Of a stretch of DNA of 64,000 bases, positions 57,289-64,000 are shown one piece after another (the first letter of the stretch is position 1; each line of letters begins with the position of its first letter). This DNA comes from Hygrocybe punicea (taxonomy: Eukaryota; Basidiomycota; Agaricomycetes; Agaricales; Hygrophoraceae): NCBI GenBank assembly GCA_963556145.1, contig OY744464.1, positions 4,650,001 through 4,714,000 of the forward strand, read 5' to 3'. The position numbers and the translations under genes are program-made. Below the pieces are notes generated by a model. That model saw only the letters and a program-made list of their open reading frames with translations, did not search any database and had not been told where the DNA came from.

Positions 57289-58210
57289 ATGCCTCAGCAT
57301 GAGACCACTGACATGCAGATTCAAACACAAGGGACACTGGACCTTGACAGAGAAGTCCGGGATATGTGTCTCAAGATTACTGAGGAATATCGTGCCAGTA
57401 AAATGGAAAAATGGGATGCCATCCTCAAACTTGCAAGCACCATCTCATTTCATGGGTCAACAGAAGAGGATACAACTAATAGACAGGCTTTTTGCGCCCA
57501 CTGTCAAATGTTGGACAGTTTCAACAACATCCGACAAGGTGGCTTATCCTGTTCAAACACTACCAACTGACTTGTTGACCTTGACTATGGTGAACACGAT
57601 ACTGGGGATGGTGATGATGCTGCTGCTGTATTTTCAGGACAAAACACCAACCCTTTGCAACCCTCCAAACGACCTATTGCCAATGAAGATGATGACAACA
57701 CTCATCCTCCCAGATGGAGGGTTGACATCTCTCTTCTCCCATGGATCATCTGGGAATCTCTCCATCCATCGGTTCTCCCCCTGTCTCTACAGGAAACTCG
57801 ATCTTCTCTCAAGAATTTCTCCCATGCTATCAAATTCACTGTTGCCTCAATCATCAATGCCACTGATTGTCCTCAATTCCCTTCTTCGGAATGGACCAAC
57901 CTCATCTCTGGATGGGCCTTTGACCTTGACCATGTCCTCTCTGGCCTCTTTGCCACTTCCTGCTCCAACTCATGAAAGGATTAGGTCAGCTCCTTTGAAA
58001 TCTCACTCAGGCCTTCTTCCCCTGCCAAAACTGTTACCTCCCATGGTGAATGGATCACTGCATGGGACCATACCATTGAAGTGACCTTATTCGTGTTTCT
58101 AAAATGCGACCACGAATTACGATGGTATGGACACTTCATCTCCAGACTTTTCACAGTGCTCCCAATTGAACAGCAACAACGTGTCGTATCCCTTGACAAA
58201 GGCATCAGGT
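57289..58210 (+). pseudogene. Decayed retrotransposon gag-like gene
   Basis: Starts MPQHETTDMQIQTQGTLDLD (57289). Later pieces lie in other frames: EFPSSEWTNL-type block (FPSSEWTNLISGWAFDLDHV, about 57880) and, after another shift, VTSHGEWITAWDHTIEVTLF (about 58035) and HELRWYGHFISRLF (about 58105). From memory, this order of blocks is characteristic of a gag-like ORF found before RT genes in many mushroom genomes. At least two frameshifts break it. No RT follows. Confidence 0.5.
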
Positions 58211-59622
58211 GATATACAGCTTCCCCCTTTGGGCATGGAATCTCTCATATGGCCATTCCTAACTTTCCTACAACTCTTCCATGTCCAGTGTACATGCGAA
58301 ACATCTGTGCACTGAACACAACCTGCACAACTCATACCAATTTAGACATTCTCACTGTATCTTAACCATGTGGCCCAGTATCAACATGATGAAACACCAC
58401 CATTAAACATGTCCTACATGTTCAGACACCAAGTCTGATGCTAGAAATGTAATTCATCCAGTTTCTTCTCTTCATTTTGCCAACTTTCATGTGATATTTG
58501 CCTTTATTTGAAATCCTTCGCTATTCTGTTGCCATTTCATCACTTTCATGCAATATCTCACTGTGTTTCTATTTCACTCATCCACCCTTAAACCCCTATC
58601 CCTTACAAGTATAAAGAATGTCCTGTAGTAGCAAAAAGATGAAGAATCCAGTTCTCCCCTCTCCACCAGTTTGTGCTTTAGTTCTCAAAGAATCAATCAT
58701 TCTCACTCAATCTGCATCTCTTCTCATTGCATACTCTCCACTATCAGAACCTAAGTCATAGCACAGAATCTTCATCTCATCACATCAACACCACGTATTG
58801 CACTGTCATCTAGGACATCCAGCTAAGCCTTCTGATCCTTGTTTATCACTGCATTGCAACATTGCATTGTCTTTCATTTCCCTGCATTTGTTTATTTGAT
58901 CACACATTTGATCACACTTTATCGCATTACCATCGGGAGTGTTCCAAGTCCCATTCACACCTTTGCGACATTTTCATCTTTATTACCTCTTCATCCAAGG
59001 TCATAGATGTAGAAACTGTATTACCACACCCTTCACCCATGGTATGCGAGTGGCTGTGGTTATGCAGACCTGCGGGTTTGCCTACTCTCAAGACCTGGTA
59101 AGTAATGAGTGTTCTTTTATTTTACTATTACTATTTTATTTTATTTTATTTCCTATATATTTCCTATACAAACCAACTCGAAAATGAACAACAACAATGA
59201 ACAACAACAACAACAACTTGGACCCAACTCAGCAATGAAAAAATGATGGCACAAGGCTGGGAGGATGGTGTGTCCACTGAACAGCCCAGGTACATGCCCC
59301 TGACCCAGCCTCATTGACATTGGCTAACCCTCCCAACAACCACACCTCACAGACACACATCAATGCATGTTCGCAAGGTCTCCAGCACAAAAGAATACAC
59401 AGGTACCTTGCAAACACATGCAAACACATTGACTGATGCATAGGCATCATTCCCAAGGCCTCCAACACCATGGCTTACACAGCGCCCCCACCCCTCACTA
59501 GGGTTCCACAGAGGTATGGTAGGGGTTGGCCAGGCCCAACCCCAACCCTGACCCCTGGCACCCCTGCCCCTCAGGGTAAAGGGTACAAACACACCCCTTA
59601 CAACCACGGTGTGTCACTGAAC
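58211..59622. other. No supported gene
   Basis: Unique to weakly repetitive sequence. There is an AACAACAACAACAAC microsatellite near 59185-59220 and a GTAAGT-type splice-like site at about 59099. CAGGGTGTTAATTTACCCG at about 59623 resembles a hAT terminus and may be the end of the next element. I found no partner at the other side. Confidence 0.4.
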
Positions 59623-62400
59623 CCAGGGTGTTAATTTACCCGTGGTTATTTGATTCACTGGTGGGCCGTCAGGCCAGGTATACCACTAACTACAAACAAA
59701 ACTATTTTTTCTCCTCTGAACCACACTTCCTTTTCTGCTGCTTGATGACATCTAACAAATCTTCGGTCACCACAAGATCTTGCCTAGACCAGGATCCCAA
59801 GCAAAGGTATGCACGGATAGAGGACGGTGAGAGCCAGTTATGGGTGAAATGAAGAAGTTGCCATCCTTGCGAAAACACACGTTTGACTGCTGTGGATGTT
59901 GCTACATGACACCGTTGTCATTTGGTGATAAGAACCAGGGAGGGTGACACTTACCCGGCACACTTAGATAATCCAAAGCCATCCGTGAGAGGTTCGGAAA
60001 GTCCTTGCGATTGTCTACCCACCACTGCAGTGGATTCTTGACATTGACAACCGGAAGTGCCATGTACTTGTCGAACTCGCATCGCTTTGTCATTTTTGTG
60101 CCAACACTGATGATACCAAAGTCACTGTCATTGTCATCCTATTTATATTGTTAGGGTCAGCCATAATTTTACGAATCAAGATGACAACTTATGTTAATCT
60201 CATCACTGGATTCCTTGTCACCCACAATACGATTTTCATAAGCATCGACATACTCCTCTCATGTCAAATTTTCGGCTGCTTCAATCTCATCTTCCCATTT
60301 CTGACGACGAAAATATTCTAGTTTAAGACCTGGATGAAGAACTAAAAGAAATCTCATCAGGTACTGTCCCCGCTGTTGGAACATGCTTACCCATTGCAAT
60401 GTGATACAAGGATACATCATCAGTCATAGAATAGTAACGATTTAACTTGGTGCACGCAAGCTTCATGGCAGCTTTGATGGCTGGGTGGATTTGTTGTTTG
60501 GTGTTGGCATTCAAACCATTGTCAAGCTTATCCATCACCGGGATGACATTGGCAATGCTGGCGGAATCGTGAGAGAAGAATATAGTGGCCTTTTTGTATT
60601 GCTAATGATAACTGTTATCAAGCAACCGAGACGCAAGAATGACATTTACCCACCTCAAGGATGGCAACGAGGTCGCCAGCAATCTTCCAGTCCTCATCAT
60701 CCAGCTCAAATTTTCGTAGCTTCAAAGCCTTGTCAGTGGTGATGGTGTCGATTGGGCTCCGGTACTTAACAGTGAAATGGATCATGTCATATGTCAAGTT
60801 CCAGCGTGTCATCACATTGCGAGGTATCAAGTTGGCCCTCATATTGTGGGCCTTGCAAGCATCTCACCAAGCAGGTAAAGCAATCGTAGTTGAATTGATG
60901 ATGGCAAACGAGAGCTGCTGAATCTTTAAGACTTTTAGTTGATGGTGTGGCACAATAGATGTGCGACTGACCTTTGTGATCGTCTGCCGGACAGCCACAG
61001 TTTCTTCTAAAAGCCATGCGCGGTCAGCCACGCTCAATTCCACTAATTTGTCAATGCCATCGTCCTCTACATCTGCAGCAAGTGGTTCTCAATCCTCATC
61101 ATTGTCAACATCACTCATGCCATCTTCAAATTCTTCAGGAACCTCTGGCTCGAATGCTTCAAGCTCTGGCATGTTGTTGTCTTTGAGTGCCAATGATGTC
61201 AGGCATACTCTGAATGGTTTGACGAGAGTCTAGGCAGCCAGTTGCATGGTATGATTGAAGCATCGAGCACGGTTGCAAACATCAAAGGAAATTTTCTTTT
61301 TGGCGAGCTCCTTGGTCTGTTTGTCATTTGAGCTGATGTTGTCACCATTGAACGCAAGAATCTGATGGAGGTACACAAGAGAATTGTCAGCATGCTTACA
61401 TAGGTTACCAAACAACTCCGCACCATATCTTGTAACCCAAAATGTTTGAGCATCGCTTGAAAAGTGTTCGTGAGTGTTTCTCCTGTGTGAGACTGCATTA
61501 GTGTGTTAGTTATTGTTAAATATAAGTTGGAGATAGCGTAGACTTACCTCAGGTACTTCAATGATATCTAGCAAGAATGTGAGCATATTACCCTCGTATT
61601 CGAAGTGGACGGTCCAAGCGATGAATGCATGGTGATTGGGAGAAGTCCAGGCATCTGTTGAGAAATGTACACACCCAGGGTGCTCCTGAATTACGTATTG
61701 TTAATGTATGTAAGATAGTGCACTGTCAATCGCAGCTTACTTGTAGAAGCTGTGCAATCCTCCCTCAACACTTCTCAAATGCAGCTTTGATATCACGTGA
61801 AATCGAGTCCGGCGATGGCAACGCAATGTTTGGATGTCCAGCGGTGAGAAGTTCTCAGAGTTCCTGGTTCTCGATAACGCTAGTGGGGCAATTGCTTTCA
61901 GTGACCCATTTCATGAGGTGTGCGCTGCATGAGGCAATTAGCAATGCATGAATGTGTGAATCATCCAAAAACTTACCGAACTTCTGGGTTCGTGTGTACA
62001 TGATGTGAGTAGTATGCCGGTTTCTGGCCGCCTCGGGCGAAGAGGGCAAAAATGGAGGGAGAATCACCAGGACCGCCAGCCATGACACCTTTCACAGCCT
62101 CTTCACCCCAGCATTTGAGCGCGTGGTGTCAGAGATTGGCTGTAAACGTCTTGTCCTTTGAATCTTGGAACCGGCAGACACCACCGGCATCCGTCTTGCA
62201 TTTGCGTGCAGCGCATGTGAAGAAGTGACACAAGCAACCATTGTGATACTTGATGGTGATGTTGGGCTTGAAAAATGAGTAAACCGGAGAGCGCCAGGTT
62301 TTCTGTAGAGTTTCTAGATGGTAATTCAGCATGATAACAAAAATGTGAATGAGAATTTAATTACCCAGTTCTTTTTCTGGCTCAACCGTGGCACTTTCTC
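59623..62400 (-). pseudogene. Decayed hAT transposase
   Basis: On the minus strand, in order: BED-type zinc finger (about 62330-62130, with CAARKCKTDAGGVCRF), AHLMKWVTESN block (about 61920), HPGCVHFSTDAWTSPNHHAF (about 61680-61620), catalytic-core blocks ending IIEVPE and SHTGETL (about 61560-61470), LDDEDWKIAGDL (about 60690), TKLNRYYSMTDD (about 60440), PLQWWVDNRKDFPNLSRMAL (about 60030-59970) and VFSQGWQLLHF (about 59880), the hAT C-terminal dimerisation region. Stops (for example TGA near 60263, where Trp is usual, and another near 61094) and frame shifts make it a pseudogene. Several GT-AG introns seem to have existed. Confidence 0.75.
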
Positions 62401-62639
62401 CCCCAGAAGAAATACTGATGGTGCTGTTGGCATCATCGCGGCTACTGACAGACAAGTTTTCACATTCGAGGTGTTGTTCGTGGGGAGTGTTTCTTAGAAA
62501 AACAGTTCCTCACCAAGGGTTTCCGGAGTGCGACTTTGATCAGGAAATTACCTTGTTGTTCGGCAAGGGTGGATTTGTCCTTGTTTCAACTCAATGTACT
62601 TACTCACTTGCTAGTGGGGTTATAGGTTGAACCTAGTGA

Positions 62640-62850
62640 TGATAGTTATATGAGATAACAATACAGTTATCTTATGCCAGTTGTTATTAGATAACAAGGC
62701 AGTTATCTAATAGTAGTGGTTAAGGATATGAGATAGCAGTATACAGTTACCTATCAAGAGTAGTTGATACTTGATAACAATATACAATACCTGTCAAAGA
62801 TTAGTTGATGTTAGATAACAATGAACAGTTACCTTGTAATAGATGTAAGT
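62640..62850. repeat. Diverged short tandem repeats around AGATAACA
   Basis: Imperfect copies of a roughly 30-60 bp unit with AGATAACAATACAGTTAT-like cores. No coding frame. Confidence 0.5.
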
Positions 62851-63665
62851 CAGAGTATATGACTTGAAGGATGAAAGTATAGTGAGGTCTTCCAATCAAG
62901 GTAAGACTTTGAGATGATAGACACTCAAGCAAGGGTAGGTGATGAGTGTGAGTGGCAATGATGAACAATGAGCAAGAGGATAGTGAAAGTCAATGAGGGA
63001 TATGACAATAGACTATCAACAAAGGATGCGATGATATTGGATACGTGGATAAAATAAAAGTAACAAGAGCAGTTGATGTTCAAGATATCGGACAATATTC
63101 CAAAGCTTCAAATGCACATTGGCTACTAGTGCAGAATAAAGTACTGGGATATCTTTATGAAGATCAATAGTTTCTTGCCAGAAGAAGTTGACAATAGTGA
63201 CGGTACTATGTCAAGAATATTCTCAAACAAGTAATAAAAGACTATCAATATATATCTGATATTGATAACTCAATTAAACTTAATGTCTGAGACTAACAAG
63301 CTGACTGAGAATGGGACTGGGACTGTGACTGTGACTGTGACTGAATTGATGTACTGACTACTACCAAAAGTAGGTATGTACAAAGAAGAAGGGGGGGTTG
63401 AATCAAAGGAATGACTGACTGTCTCCTGCAGAAACTGGGCCCTATTTATACCTTTGGCTGCTGCAGGAGTCACTGTGAGTCATAGAAAGAATTTGAAATA
63501 AGTGGGTAGGGTGTGAATCATAAGGGAGTAATTATGAAATGGGGAGGGGGGTTTGTAAGCATAATATGAAATAAAAGTGCTAACTACTGAGTCATTAAAG
63601 AGTAATATGAAATGAAAAGTAGGGTGATGAGTAAAGAGGCGTAGGTCTGTAAACATAAAAGGAAA
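62851..63665. other. No gene seen; GACTGT microsatellite
   Basis: (GACTGT)n-like run at about 63313-63345. CCCTATTTATACC near 63439 (a TATA-like box on either strand). Possibly part of a retrotransposon LTR that continues past the right edge, but no terminus is visible. Confidence 0.4.
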
Positions 63666-63880
63666 ATGGGGCATAGGTGGTGAGTCATAGACAGGAATTG
63701 GGGCATAATGCTGTGCAGGTATTGGAAATAGTGCACAGGTTGGTGAGTCATATAGAAGAATGGGGCATAATGCTGTGCAGGTATTGGAAATAGTGCACAG
63801 GTTGGTGAGTCATATAGAAGAATGGGGCATAATGTTGTGCAGGTATTGGAAATAGTACACAGGTTGGTGACTCATGTGGA
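63666..63880. repeat. 62-bp tandem repeats
   Basis: About three copies of a unit containing AATGGGGCATAATGCTGTGC and GGTTGGTGAGTCATATAGAA. Followed by scattered GGTCATA repeats to the window end (63935-64000). Confidence 0.7.
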
Positions 63881-64000
63881 GTCAATTACTGAGATTCCTA
63901 GGGTAGATGTGATGGGAATGCTGGCATAATTGGTCATAAAGGTCATAATTTGGTCATGATGAGCCATAGATGGTCCATATATGGTCATAGTAGTCATAAG

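Noticed and set aside
62600..62650. Right terminus for the hAT pseudogene matching CAGGGTGTTAATTTACCCG
   Set aside because: TTGAACC near 62630 partly resembles CTGAACC before the left terminus, but the adjacent sequence does not form an inverted repeat.
63666..64000. A copia-type LTR at the right edge
   Set aside because: The 62-bp and GGTCATA repeats would fit one, but neither terminus nor primer site is visible in the window.

Overview
The window looks like a transposon-dense, probably heterochromatic stretch of a filamentous fungus, most likely a mushroom-forming basidiomycete (Agaricomycetes). The reasons are short GT-AG introns of about 45-60 nt, Ty3/gypsy polyproteins and hAT transposases of the type common in those genomes, and a HECT-like/integrase gene set. 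I see no ordinary host housekeeping gene, rRNA, tRNA or CRISPR array. Nearly every base can be assigned to nested mobile elements.

Layout. Gypsy-1 runs from position 1 (inside its 5' LTR) to its 3' LTR at 48184-48968. It sits in the gag gene of an older, gutted relative, gypsy-3 (gag fragment from 48969, antisense gene 50396-51844, 3' LTR 55064-55644). Gypsy-1 is itself split just before the end of its pol gene by a huge element, here called element X (6742-45553). X starts CAGTAGACCCAG, ends with the exact inverse, and is flanked by the 7-bp duplication TCCATAG. Removing X and one TCCATAG closes the pol reading frame onto a stop codon. X is a giant palindrome whose arms meet at a 100-N gap (24245-24344). 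Each arm carries subterminal tandem repeats, a seven-exon gene for a HECT-like E3 ubiquitin ligase, a DD34E integrase gene, and two opposite-strand genes (a small coiled-coil protein and an unknown protein).

Each arm later took a different retrotransposon, and the other arm keeps the empty site. The left arm has a non-autonomous LTR element (11188-17537, 1653-bp LTRs, target duplication GAGAT) in the HECT-like gene. The right arm has a young, nearly complete gypsy-2 (28157-38153, target duplication ACGG) in an intron of the integrase gene. Two hAT-type non-autonomous elements lie in gypsy-1 (46678-47497) and gypsy-3 (52022-54887). From 56 kb to the end there are a lone LTR, a decayed gag-like gene, a decayed hAT transposase and simple repeats.

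How the genes fit together. Gypsy-1 and gypsy-2 have gag-protease followed by RT-RNaseH-integrase in the -1 frame. All three gypsy copies carry, between the integrase position and the 3' LTR, an antisense spliced gene with a coiled coil and a six-cysteine cluster spaced like fungal Zn2Cys6 domains. The HECT-like ligase and DD34E integrase of X look like one mobile cassette. The right-arm HECT-like copy is intact, while both integrase copies share the same apparent 2-bp frameshift.
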